Under the pieces are notes generated by a model. The model was given only the letters and a program-made list of their open reading frames with translations, had not been told where the DNA came from and made no database searches. A DNA stretch of 42,644 bases, from the NCBI GenBank assembly GCA_963511305.1, contig CAUPIJ010000015.1, forward strand, positions 1-42,644. Reading direction: 5' to 3'. The position numbers and the translations under genes were made by a program. The stretch comes from Propionimicrobium sp963511305 (GTDB lineage: Bacteria; Actinomycetota; Actinomycetes; Propionibacteriales; Propionibacteriaceae). Positions 17,167 to 24,078 of this stretch are shown one piece after another. How positions within the stretch are numbered: the first letter of the stretch is position 1; each line of letters begins with the position of its first letter.

Positions 17167-17886
17167 ATGATCCCGAACAAACCAGCAGCACAGATGAGTA
17201 CCGAAGAACTCGGCGCATACATCGATCACTCTATCCTCAAGCCAGAGTTCACCGATGAAGAAATCCGCCGTGAACTCGAGAACGCGGTGAAATTCCACTG
17301 CAAGACTGCGTGTATCAACCCGGCATCGGTCGCGATGGCGAAAGAAATATGTGACGGTACCGGCACCGGCATTTGCGTGGTGTGCGACTTCCCGTTCGGC
17401 ACCTCCTCCACCGAGTCGAAGGTGGCGCAAGCCGAAATTTTGGTGAACCAAGGAATCCATGAGCTCGACATCGTCGCTAATTACGGCTGGATTCGTAGTG
17501 GTGAACTCAAGCGTGTCGAGGACGATCTGCGCGCAGTAGTTGACGTGTGCCACGCCAAAGATGTCGCTGTGAAGGTGATCTTTGAAACTGATGCGCTTGC
17601 CGCCGACGAAATCCGCGCTGCCATTGAGGCATCTGTCTCCGCTGGTGCAGACTTCATCAAGACATCCACCGGCTTCTACACCGGCACGAAACAACACGGT
17701 GACAAGTCCGGCGCGTTCGACGAGATGATCGACCTCATGCTTGAGGCCGCCGCTGGCCGCGTCAAGGTGAAGGGATCTGGCGCGATTCGTGACCGCGACC
17801 ACTTCTTACGCCTTATTGACAAGGGCATCGACCGTATGGGTGTGGGATACCGTTCCACCCCAGTGGTGTTGGGACTGCAAAACTGA
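17167..17886 (+). CDS. DeoC-like aldolase, divergent deoxyribose-phosphate aldolase
   Basis: This class I aldolase has the DERA fold. The Schiff-base lysine is K165 in FIKTSTGF, the second active-site lysine is K202 in KVKGSGAIRD, and the acid Asp101 lies in HELDIVANYG. It departs from canonical DeoC in several places. KGSGAIR replaces KASGGIR, the loop after STGF is longer (YTGTKQHGDKSG), and the phosphate-site segment reads MGVGYRST. DERA cleaves 2-deoxyribose-5-phosphate to acetaldehyde and glyceraldehyde-3-phosphate, and a related deoxy-sugar phosphate produced by the neighbouring radical enzyme is a reasonable substrate. AAAGGAG lies seven bases before ATG 17167. It is the last gene of the island. 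Confidence 0.88.
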   Translation: MIPNKPAAQMSTEELGAYIDHSILKPEFTDEEIRRELENAVKFHCKTACINPASVAMAKEICDGTGTGICVVCDFPFGTSSTESKVAQAEILVNQGIHELDIVANYGWIRSGELKRVEDDLRAVVDVCHAKDVAVKVIFETDALAADEIRAAIEASVSAGADFIKTSTGFYTGTKQHGDKSGAFDEMIDLMLEAAAGRVKVKGSGAIRDRDHFLRLIDKGIDRMGVGYRSTPVVLGLQN

Positions 17887-17906
17887 GGTGTGGTCAAAAG
17901 CGATAC

Positions 17907-17945
17907 ACTGTGGGGGAGTGTTTCAAAGGAGGACTGCCCCACAGT
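17907..17945 (+). terminator. Hairpin after the aldolase gene
   Basis: ACTGTGGGG at 17907-17915 pairs perfectly with CCCCACAGT at 17937-17945, 20 bases past the aldolase stop. It is followed by an AT-rich stretch without a long T-run. It probably ends the radical-enzyme operon and marks the right edge of the island. Confidence 0.5.
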
Positions 17946-17967
17946 TATCTATTTGTGGCCATATAGG

Positions 17968-18060
17968 TTAGTACTGCTAGACGAGCAGATGGCAGGCCTC
18001 AACGGACTTTCGGCAAACTCGGTTCGTGAGGATCTTGCCAACGGATTGGGACAAAACTAA
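17968..18060 (+). pseudogene. Fragment of a second modC (ABC ATPase)
   Basis: The frame reads LVLLDEQMAGLNGLSANS followed by VREDLAN. This corresponds to the Walker B and following region of the ModC half encoded at 5837-5910. Over 74 bases the two differ at 13 positions (about 82% identity), mostly at third codon positions, which points to a homologous gene rather than a recent copy. Upstream similarity ends abruptly at about 17968. Downstream the frame runs into the inverted repeat of the mobile element at 18047, which supplies the final GQN and the stop. Confidence 0.8.
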
Positions 18061-18158
18061 CAACAAGACGCCCCGAAAACCTTGGCCAATAATATTGAAA
18101 CAAGCCTTACTAGGGGAAACACTTTTTCGACGAAAACCTTGTTGTTAGTTTTGTCCCA
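18047..18158 (+). mobile_element. MITE-like element, copy 1 (~112 bp)
   Basis: The ends are perfect 21-base inverted repeats, T plus GGGACAAAACTAACAACAAG at 18047-18067 and its complement at 18138-18158. The 70-base interior has no coding capacity. Copy 2 lies at 19108-19219 in the same orientation and is about 90% identical. Size, strong terminal repeats and lack of a gene fit a miniature inverted-repeat transposable element moved by a transposase encoded elsewhere. No clear target-site duplication is visible. This copy interrupts the modC fragment, and its right end also provides the stop codon of the nuclease gene on the minus strand. Confidence 0.75.
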
Positions 18159-19026
18159 CTAGCTTCGCCAACTCTAGGGTTCTAAGAATTTCCTTCAGCA
18201 CATAACGCGGGTTTTCTGTGATCATGCTCGCCGCGAAGTGAAGAACCATGTAACCTGCCGCTGTTAGCGCATTGTGTCGAATACGATCTTCGTCAAAAGC
18301 TTTTCGCGACGAATGGAAACCATACCCGTCAACTTCGATAACGACCTTTAATTCCTTGAAAAGTATGTCCGCGTAATACAACTTACCGTCGATTCTGATA
18401 GGCACGTTGCCTTGCCAACCTCGTACGCGGTTTAGATTCAGGATTCTGTGTAGATTTAGTTCTGGTATTGACCAAGGGATATTTTTGGCCGCCTCTAGAC
18501 ACTTTTTACGAGATTCTGAACCTAATTGACCAGGCCCAGAGCGTAATAGCTTGTTGGCTCTCGCTAGGGTATCCGCGCTAACTATTCCCTTTCTGAGCCC
18601 ATCGCATAAATATCCTTCAAATCCTTCTTGCCACGTCATCAACACGGTCGCTTCGGCGCAGCTAGCTCTTATACCTCCCAAGTCCATCATTAATGACTCA
18701 GGAATACGACGTCTAGATACTTTCAACTTCGATTTGGCGATGTTGTTTTTCTGAGAATATAGATGAAAATTTTTTGCCGGAGTCTCTGGCCAATACGTCA
18801 ATTGTGCTGCCCACGTGCTGGTGAGAACTGAATTTGGATCCCATACGCTAGCAGCTCTGGCCAGATGTTTCGGATCATCAGCTATAGAACTAGCAAGATA
18901 AATTCCCGGAAATATCTTTTCAAGCTGTCCGTGTTCTGAAGCAGATAAAATTTTGCGTTTCATGCTGCGGCAATCTCTTAGAACGATGAGGCCTTGGTTG
19001 CTAATCAATAGTTCATGAATTTTCAT
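18145..19026 (-). CDS. DUF559 (Vsr-like) endonuclease-domain protein with AbiEi-like N-terminus
   Basis: The C-terminal ~100 residues match the DUF559/very-short-patch-repair-like nuclease fold. The possible catalytic acids lie in YADILFKELKVVIEVDGYGF, followed by the helix FDEDRIRHNALTAAGYMVLHF. The N-terminus (MKIHELLISNQGLI, then FPGIYLAS) resembles the winged-helix region of AbiEi-type antitoxin-like proteins, a common actinobacterial architecture. I chose ATG 19026 because it gives that N-terminus; the frame stays open further upstream into the second MITE. The last residues GQN and the stop come from MITE copy 1, so the natural C-terminus may have been altered. G+C is markedly low (26 of 60 in bases 18661-18720), which suggests transfer. 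Whether it acts in defence, repair or mobility is unknown. Confidence 0.72.
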   Translation of the reverse strand: MKIHELLISNQGLIVLRDCRSMKRKILSASEHGQLEKIFPGIYLASSIADDPKHLARAASVWDPNSVLTSTWAAQLTYWPETPAKNFHLYSQKNNIAKSKLKVSRRRIPESLMMDLGGIRASCAEATVLMTWQEGFEGYLCDGLRKGIVSADTLARANKLLRSGPGQLGSESRKKCLEAAKNIPWSIPELNLHRILNLNRVRGWQGNVPIRIDGKLYYADILFKELKVVIEVDGYGFHSSRKAFDEDRIRHNALTAAGYMVLHFAASMITENPRYVLKEILRTLELAKLVGQN

Positions 19027-19107
19027 GCCTACACCGTTGTCAGTTACGAGCAAAAAATCATCCGGAGAACAACTTTTTGATAACTTTGGTTCTTTGATCA
19101 TCGGGGT

Positions 19108-19219
19108 TGAGACAAAACTAACAACAAGACGCCCCAAAAGCCTTCGCCCAACACATTGAAACAGCCCTGACTAGGGGAAACACTTTTTCGACGAAAACCT
19201 TGTTGTTAGTTTTGTCCCA
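19108..19219 (+). mobile_element. MITE-like element, copy 2 (~112 bp)
   Basis: Same structure and orientation as copy 1. Terminal repeats lie at 19108-19128 and 19199-19219 with a single mismatch (GAGACAAAAC for GGGACAAAAC at the left end). The interior differs at about 10 of 70 bases, mainly in the left half. The right half, including AGGGGAAACACTTTTTCGAC, is unchanged. It ends five bases before the stop codon of the GNAT gene. Confidence 0.75.
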
Positions 19220-19224
19220 GTCTT

Positions 19225-20073
19225 TCAATACAAGACGGTCGCCAACGAGCCGACCTCGTGGAAACCTAGGCTGGCGTAGAGCTTTCTGGCCTTGGTGTTG
19301 TAGTGGTTTACGTATAGCGAGACGACGTCGTATTCGGTTTCGCACAGCTTGAGAACCTGGGCCATCGCGCGAGCCGCAATTTTTTTGCCTCGCAACGCGG
19401 GGTCTAGCCACACGCCTTGGATCTGGCAAAACCTCTTGTACCTGCAACCGATGTCGGTCTTAAACCACACCAGGCCCCGGTGATAGGCCCCGAATGCTCT
19501 TTGCTGGTTAATCAGGCTCGACACGTAGTGCTGATAGCTGTTGTGGCCATCCAGCGGAGACTGCCCCAGCTCCTCGGTGTACATTTTGACGGCTGCCTCA
19601 AAATACGGTCGGAAGTAACTTCTCGAGACCCGAAAAACTCGGTCGTCGGGTTCGATGTTTGACGGTTGGTTGATAGCCAACAGGAGCTGCGGTTGCCGAA
19701 TGTCCCTGGGACGAGCCCAAGAAGCCGGCCATTTTAACGAAAGTTCGGTAAAAACCAGTTCTACGTTTTGGCTCGTCCCCATTATGGCGCTGGCGTTTCT
19801 TATCGGGCCGAGACGGTTCACGAAAGAGGAAGTTTCGGCTTCCGAAAGAGTCTCTTGCCGGGTGGCTAACACGATGTTGTTGCCGTCGTGACAGACCGCT
19901 GACAAACAGCCATTGCGCCAAAACCCGTAAACCGGGCAGCCGAGACGCTCGATGTTGAAGCCGCTATCTACTAGCCGCGAAAGCAGGAAAATATTATGCA
20001 GCGGTTTTTCTTCCAGCAGCCCGACGAGTTCGCCGATGTCACTTCGCCGAAGCCTCTGCAGGCCGTACGGCAC
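19225..20073 (-). CDS. GNAT-family N-acetyltransferase (DUF4081-GNAT type)
   Basis: The N-terminal half (~1-130) is the variable domain seen in actinobacterial two-domain acetyltransferases found beside ispG. The C-terminal half has the acetyl-CoA fold, with IQGVWLDPALRGKKIAARAM as the pyrophosphate-binding loop and VNHYNTKARKLYASLGF near the end. The acceptor substrate is unknown. GTG 20073 overlaps the ispG stop by one base, so it is read with ispG and dxr. A MITE lies five bases past its stop. Confidence 0.85.
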   Translation of the reverse strand: MPYGLQRLRRSDIGELVGLLEEKPLHNIFLLSRLVDSGFNIERLGCPVYGFWRNGCLSAVCHDGNNIVLATRQETLSEAETSSFVNRLGPIRNASAIMGTSQNVELVFTELSLKWPASWARPRDIRQPQLLLAINQPSNIEPDDRVFRVSRSYFRPYFEAAVKMYTEELGQSPLDGHNSYQHYVSSLINQQRAFGAYHRGLVWFKTDIGCRYKRFCQIQGVWLDPALRGKKIAARAMAQVLKLCETEYDVVSLYVNHYNTKARKLYASLGFHEVGSLATVLY

Positions 20074-21218
20074 TAGCTGATCACTACCTCGGGGTGGCCG
20101 CTCTGCTCCATGGTCTCGGCGATACGCAGCGCGTGCTCCATCAGAGTTTCGACGATCTCGGCTTCAGGCACGGTCTGGATGACCTTGCCTTTCACGAAGA
20201 TCTGGCCCTTACCGTTGCCCGATGCGACGCCGAGGTCTGCCTCGCGCGCCTCGCCGGGGCCGTTGACGATGCAACCCATCACGGCGACCCGAATGGGAAC
20301 AGTCAGGTGGCCGAGGCCCTCGGTAACTTGGCGGGCCAGCTCGTAGACGTCCACCTGGGCGCGCCCGCAGCTCGGGCAGCTAACGATCTCGAACTGGCGG
20401 GGACGCAGATTCAGCATCTCGAGGATCTTGATGCCGACCTTTACCTCCTCGATCGGCGGTTCGGATAGCGAGACGCGGATGGTGTCTCCGATGCCCTCGG
20501 CCAGCAGAGCGCCGAACGCCACGGCAGACTTGATGGTGCCCTGGAACGCCGGACCCGCCTCGGTGACGCCGAGGTGCAGCGGATAGCTGCATGCCTCCGA
20601 AAGCCTGCGGTAAGCGTCCACCATGATCACCGGATCATGATGTTTTACCGAAATCGCGAAGTCCTGAAAGCCGACGTCCTCGAAGAGTTTCGCCTCGTTA
20701 AGCGCCGACTGCACTAGCGCACCCGCGGGATCGGTCTCATACATGCCGAGCAGCCTCTTGTCGAGAGAGCCAGCGTTGATGCCGATGCGGATGCTGGTGC
20801 CGTGCTCGGTGGCGGCCTTGGCGATCTCGGCGATCTGGTCATCGAACTTCTTAATGTTTCCGGGGTTAACGCGAACGCCCGCGCACCCCGCCTCGATCGC
20901 TGCGAAGACGTAGCGGGGCTGGAAGTGAATATCGGCGATAACCGGGATCTGCGATTTCGCAGCGATCGCTGGCAGGGCGGCCGCGTCGTCCTGGCTTGGC
21001 ACCGCGACGCGAATGATGTCACAGCCGGCGGCGGTGAGCTGGGCGATCTGCTGCAGGGTGGCATTGACGTCCGAGGTCAGAGTATTAGTCATTGACTGGA
21101 CGGTGACGGGCGCGTCGCCGCCGACATAAAGGTCGCCGAGCTTGATCTTGCGGGTCTTGCGACGAGGAGACAGCACCGGCGGCTTCTTAGCGGATGGAGT
21201 GCCTAGATTTACGCTCAT
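20073..21218 (-). CDS. ispG: 4-hydroxy-3-methylbut-2-enyl-diphosphate synthase (IspG/GcpE)
   Basis: This iron-sulfur enzyme performs the penultimate step of the MEP isoprenoid pathway, converting ME-cPP to HMBPP in the cytosol. The TIM barrel begins VTVQSMTNTLTSDVNATLQQ. The 4Fe-4S cysteines lie in SCPSCGRAQVD and GCIVNGPGEA near the C-terminus. At 381 residues it is the short bacterial form. ATG 21218 follows AGGAAGAGG. It lies 12 bases after dxr, without the site-2 protease gene usually found between them in actinobacteria. Confidence 0.96.
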   Translation of the reverse strand: MSVNLGTPSAKKPPVLSPRRKTRKIKLGDLYVGGDAPVTVQSMTNTLTSDVNATLQQIAQLTAAGCDIIRVAVPSQDDAAALPAIAAKSQIPVIADIHFQPRYVFAAIEAGCAGVRVNPGNIKKFDDQIAEIAKAATEHGTSIRIGINAGSLDKRLLGMYETDPAGALVQSALNEAKLFEDVGFQDFAISVKHHDPVIMVDAYRRLSEACSYPLHLGVTEAGPAFQGTIKSAVAFGALLAEGIGDTIRVSLSEPPIEEVKVGIKILEMLNLRPRQFEIVSCPSCGRAQVDVYELARQVTEGLGHLTVPIRVAVMGCIVNGPGEAREADLGVASGNGKGQIFVKGKVIQTVPEAEIVETLMEHALRIAETMEQSGHPEVVIS

Positions 21219-21230
21219 CGAATCCTCTTC

Positions 21231-22433
21231 CTATGCCTGCTGCTCGATAATTTCACTAGCTTTCGATCTCGCCCAAGAGTCCGCACCCAGAACGCCGTCG
21301 AGCGAGAGCTCGTCGTCGCCGATGTGTCCTGCGGTTAGGTGCTCATCCAGGACGCGACCGATGATGTCGCTGATCTCCAGGAAACCTATTTTACCTTCGC
21401 AGAAGGCATCCACGCATACCTCGTTGGTGGCGTTGTAAACCGCAGGCGCACTGCCGGCGGCTTTACCGGCCTTGCGGGCGAGCTCGACGGCGGGGAATGT
21501 TTCGTTGTCCAGCGGCTCGAATGTCCAGGTCTGGGACTGGCTCCAGTCGACCGGGCGCGCGGCCTCGCTCATGCGCTGCGGCCAGGTCAGGGCGAGCCCG
21601 ATGGGCAGCTTCATGTCTGGTGGAGAGGCCTGACAGATCAGCGCACCGTCGCAGAACTCGACGCCGGAATGAACTATCGACTGTGGGTGGACGACCACCT
21701 CGATCTGGTCGTAGTCGACACCATATAGCAGCGCGGCCTCGATCAGCTCCAAACCCTTGTTGACTAGGGTGGACGAATTGATGGTGATAACTCGACCCAT
21801 ATCCCAGGTGGGGTGCGCCATTGCCTGCTCGACGGTGACGTCTTTCAGCTCGTCGCGGGTCTTACCGCGGAAAGGCCCCCCGGAAGCGGTGAGGATCAGC
21901 TTGCTGACCTCGTCTGCTCGACCGCCGCGTAGTGACTGCGCGAACGCGGAGTGCTCGGAGTCGACGGGAACCAACTGCCCCTCAGCGGCGGCCTCGGTGA
22001 CCAGCTTGCCGCCTATCACCAGAGATTCCTTGTTAGCCAGGGCGAGCGTGGTGCCGGCCGTTAAAGCGGCCAGGGTTGCGGTCAGCCCGGCAGCGCCGGT
22101 GACGGCGTTGAGCACGACGTCACAGTCCATCGTGGCCAGCTCGTCGGTGGAATCGGGCCCGCTGATGATTTCGGGTTTGTAGAGCTCCTCATAGATCAGC
22201 CCCTCTTCGATACCGAGGTCCTCGTAGGCTGCCCAGAAGTCGGCCACCCGGCGCTCGTCGGTGATCGCGACCTTCTCGGGTCTAAACTCGAATACCTGCT
22301 TGGCCAGCAGCTCCGGCTGGGATCCGTATGTGGCCAGGCCATCGACCATGAACTCGCGACGACGAGCCGCGACTACCTCTAGGGTCTGGGTGCCGATCGA
22401 GCCGGTTGAGCCTAAAAGAACTATGCTTCGCAC
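21231..22433 (-). CDS. dxr: 1-deoxy-D-xylulose-5-phosphate reductoisomerase
   Basis: DXR catalyses the first committed MEP-pathway step, NADPH-dependent rearrangement and reduction of DXP to MEP. The NADPH loop GSTGSIGTQTLEV is at the N-terminus. Substrate and metal motifs include ANKESLVIGG, VDSEHSAFAQSLRGG, TASGGPFRG and INSSTLVNKGLELIEA. At 400 residues it is full length. The start is GTG 22433, placing the glycine-rich loop at residue ~8. The 124-base gap upstream should hold its promoter. Confidence 0.96.
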   Translation of the reverse strand: MRSIVLLGSTGSIGTQTLEVVAARRREFMVDGLATYGSQPELLAKQVFEFRPEKVAITDERRVADFWAAYEDLGIEEGLIYEELYKPEIISGPDSTDELATMDCDVVLNAVTGAAGLTATLAALTAGTTLALANKESLVIGGKLVTEAAAEGQLVPVDSEHSAFAQSLRGGRADEVSKLILTASGGPFRGKTRDELKDVTVEQAMAHPTWDMGRVITINSSTLVNKGLELIEAALLYGVDYDQIEVVVHPQSIVHSGVEFCDGALICQASPPDMKLPIGLALTWPQRMSEAARPVDWSQSQTWTFEPLDNETFPAVELARKAGKAAGSAPAVYNATNEVCVDAFCEGKIGFLEISDIIGRVLDEHLTAGHIGDDELSLDGVLGADSWARSKASEIIEQQA

Positions 22434-22557
22434 GCCATCTAGTCTGCCACTTTTCTCGTCTCAGGCCAGTAATGCTGAAATACCTTGTGGCACGGGAGGG
22501 GAATTTAACGACTGCGACTAAAGTAGTCGATAACAGGGAAAGGAGAGACAGATGGCT

Positions 22558-23094
22558 TCACCAGCTGACAGGCAAGACCTGTCCGTAGCCGAGCTCGAGC
22601 CATTCGACGTCTCGATGTCCCCCGCCGAGCAGCAGCGTGCGCAGGATTTTCAGGCTGTCGGCGTGCCCGACCACCACTGCCGGGCTCGGGCTCTGCCTCA
22701 GCTGTGGCACGAAACCGCGCAGGCGTTCGGCCACGTCAGCCACCGATTCGCCGCCACCCCAGGCCACCTCGCTGATGTCCATGCCAGCGGGTATCGGCTG
22801 CGCGCTCAGCTCGCTGGGCAGCTTGCCTTCCAGGATTCCCCAGTCCAACTCGCGAAGCAGCGGGCTTTGCACCGGGGAGATGCCCAGCCGGTCGCCGATG
22901 ATCTGCGCGGTCTGCACTGCACGGAGCTGGTCGCTGCACCAGATCGCCGCCGCGCCCGTCCGGGTCAACGCGTTGGCCGCAGACTCTGCCTGGCTAATGC
23001 CGAGCTCGGTGAGCGGAGGCGTCATATCCTGTCCCAGAACCCGTCCCTCTACATTTCCAACTGATTGCCCATGACGAACGAGAAAAGACTTCAC
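22558..23094 (-). CDS. Histidine phosphatase family protein, probable alpha-ribazole phosphatase
   Basis: The phosphoglycerate-mutase-like fold is indicated by LVRHGQS at residues 5-11, carrying the phosphorylated His, then ELDWGILEGK and VVVGHADSLKILR with the second catalytic His. In a cobalamin gene cluster such proteins usually act as CobC, removing phosphate from alpha-ribazole-phosphate or from cobalamin-phosphate; that role is inferred from context. At 178 residues it is short. The start GTG 23094 is fixed by the RHG motif, so its 5' end overlaps the divergent cobD gene by 24 bases. Confidence 0.78.
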   Translation of the reverse strand: MKSFLVRHGQSVGNVEGRVLGQDMTPPLTELGISQAESAANALTRTGAAAIWCSDQLRAVQTAQIIGDRLGISPVQSPLLRELDWGILEGKLPSELSAQPIPAGMDISEVAWGGGESVADVAERLRGFVPQLRQSPSPAVVVGHADSLKILRTLLLGGGHRDVEWLELGYGQVLPVSW

Positions 23095-24078
23095 GCGATA
23101 AGACTAGCCGCAGGCATTCCCGCCGGCATCGCTCTGGACGCGATAGTGCCCGACCCGCCTAACCAACTGCATCCGGTGGCGTGGTTTGGCACCTGGGCGG
23201 GATGGTTGGAGCGCCACTTATACAAAGACGACGCGCTGCGTGGCGGGCTCTACTGCGCACTTGCGGTCGCGCCGGCCGCGGCAGTGGGCATCGGCCTCGA
23301 CATGTTCGGCCGTCGCTTCCCGGCACTTCGGCCCGTGGTTACCTCGCTGGTCACCTGGGCGGTGACCGGTGCCAGCAGCCTGCAGGCCGAGGGCAACTCG
23401 ATGGCCGAGCGGCTTGACTGGGGCGAGCTGGCCATCGCCCGTGAACAACTGGGAAATCTGTGCAGCCGGGACGCTAGAGGAATGGACGAACACGAGTTGG
23501 CTAGGGCGACCGTCGAGTCGATGGCCGAGAACACCAGCGACGCGGCGGTAGGCTCGATCTTCTGGGGCGCAGTATTGGGCAACACCGGAATGCTCGTTCA
23601 CCGCGCGGTCAACACCCTGGATGCGATGGTCGGCTATCACAACGACCGCTACGAGAAGTTCGGTAAGGTCTCGGCGCGCCTTGACGACGCGCTCAACCTC
23701 GTTCCCGCCCGCATCACCGGGCTGCTGGGTGTTTTGCTAGCCCCGACCGTGGGCGGCAGCATCAAGAAGACAGCGCGAGTGGTTTGGCGTGACGCGAGGA
23801 ATCACCCGTCCCCCAACGGCGGCTGGTGCGAGTCGGCCTGGGCCGGGGCAATCGACGTACGGCTGGGCGGTCATAACGTCTATCCCGGCGGCGTAATCGA
23901 GGATCGCGGCACGCTGAACGCATCCGGCCGCAAGCCTGCGGCGCGAGCTGTGCGAAAGGCGGCGAGGCTGGTCGGCGTAGTGACTGCCGCAGCCGCAGGA
24001 ATCGCGACTGCGGCCCTGGCAATCAAGGGAGCCAACGGCAGCAAGAGCGCCAACGGCGGTAGGGGCGCCCGTGGCTAA
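23071..24078 (+). CDS. cobD: Adenosylcobinamide-phosphate synthase (CobD/CbiB)
   Basis: This integral membrane protein attaches aminopropanol phosphate (or a related amine) to adenosylcobyric acid. Family marks are LDAIVPDPPNQLHPVAWFG near the N-terminus and the conserved run VESMAENTSDAAVGSIFWGA, then HRAVNTLDAMVGYHNDRYE. Several hydrophobic helices are visible. The C-terminal 30 residues are a Gly/Ala/Asn-rich tail of unknown use. ATG 23071 is chosen over an in-frame TTG at 23065. The gene opens the plus-strand cobalamin operon and overlaps cobQ by eight bases. Confidence 0.93.
   Translation: MTNEKRLHAIRLAAGIPAGIALDAIVPDPPNQLHPVAWFGTWAGWLERHLYKDDALRGGLYCALAVAPAAAVGIGLDMFGRRFPALRPVVTSLVTWAVTGASSLQAEGNSMAERLDWGELAIAREQLGNLCSRDARGMDEHELARATVESMAENTSDAAVGSIFWGAVLGNTGMLVHRAVNTLDAMVGYHNDRYEKFGKVSARLDDALNLVPARITGLLGVLLAPTVGGSIKKTARVVWRDARNHPSPNGGWCESAWAGAIDVRLGGHNVYPGGVIEDRGTLNASGRKPAARAVRKAARLVGVVTAAAAGIATAALAIKGANGSKSANGGRGARG

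Noticed and set aside
17089..17802. 237-codon minus-strand frame opposite the DeoC-like gene
   Set aside because: Shadow of the aldolase, whose catalytic lysines and ribosome site are clear.
5843..17985. CTAGACGAG strings in modC and its fragment as GntR sites
   Set aside because: They encode Leu-Asp-Glu of the Walker B motif, so their occurrence there is explained by coding.
18047..19219. Repeat pair considered as CRISPR repeats
   Set aside because: Only two units of ~112 bp, 950 bp apart, each with its own inverted ends; no regular short spacers.
22552..23064. 170-codon plus-strand frame opposite the histidine phosphatase
   Set aside because: The minus strand carries RHG and GHAD catalytic motifs; the plus frame has none.
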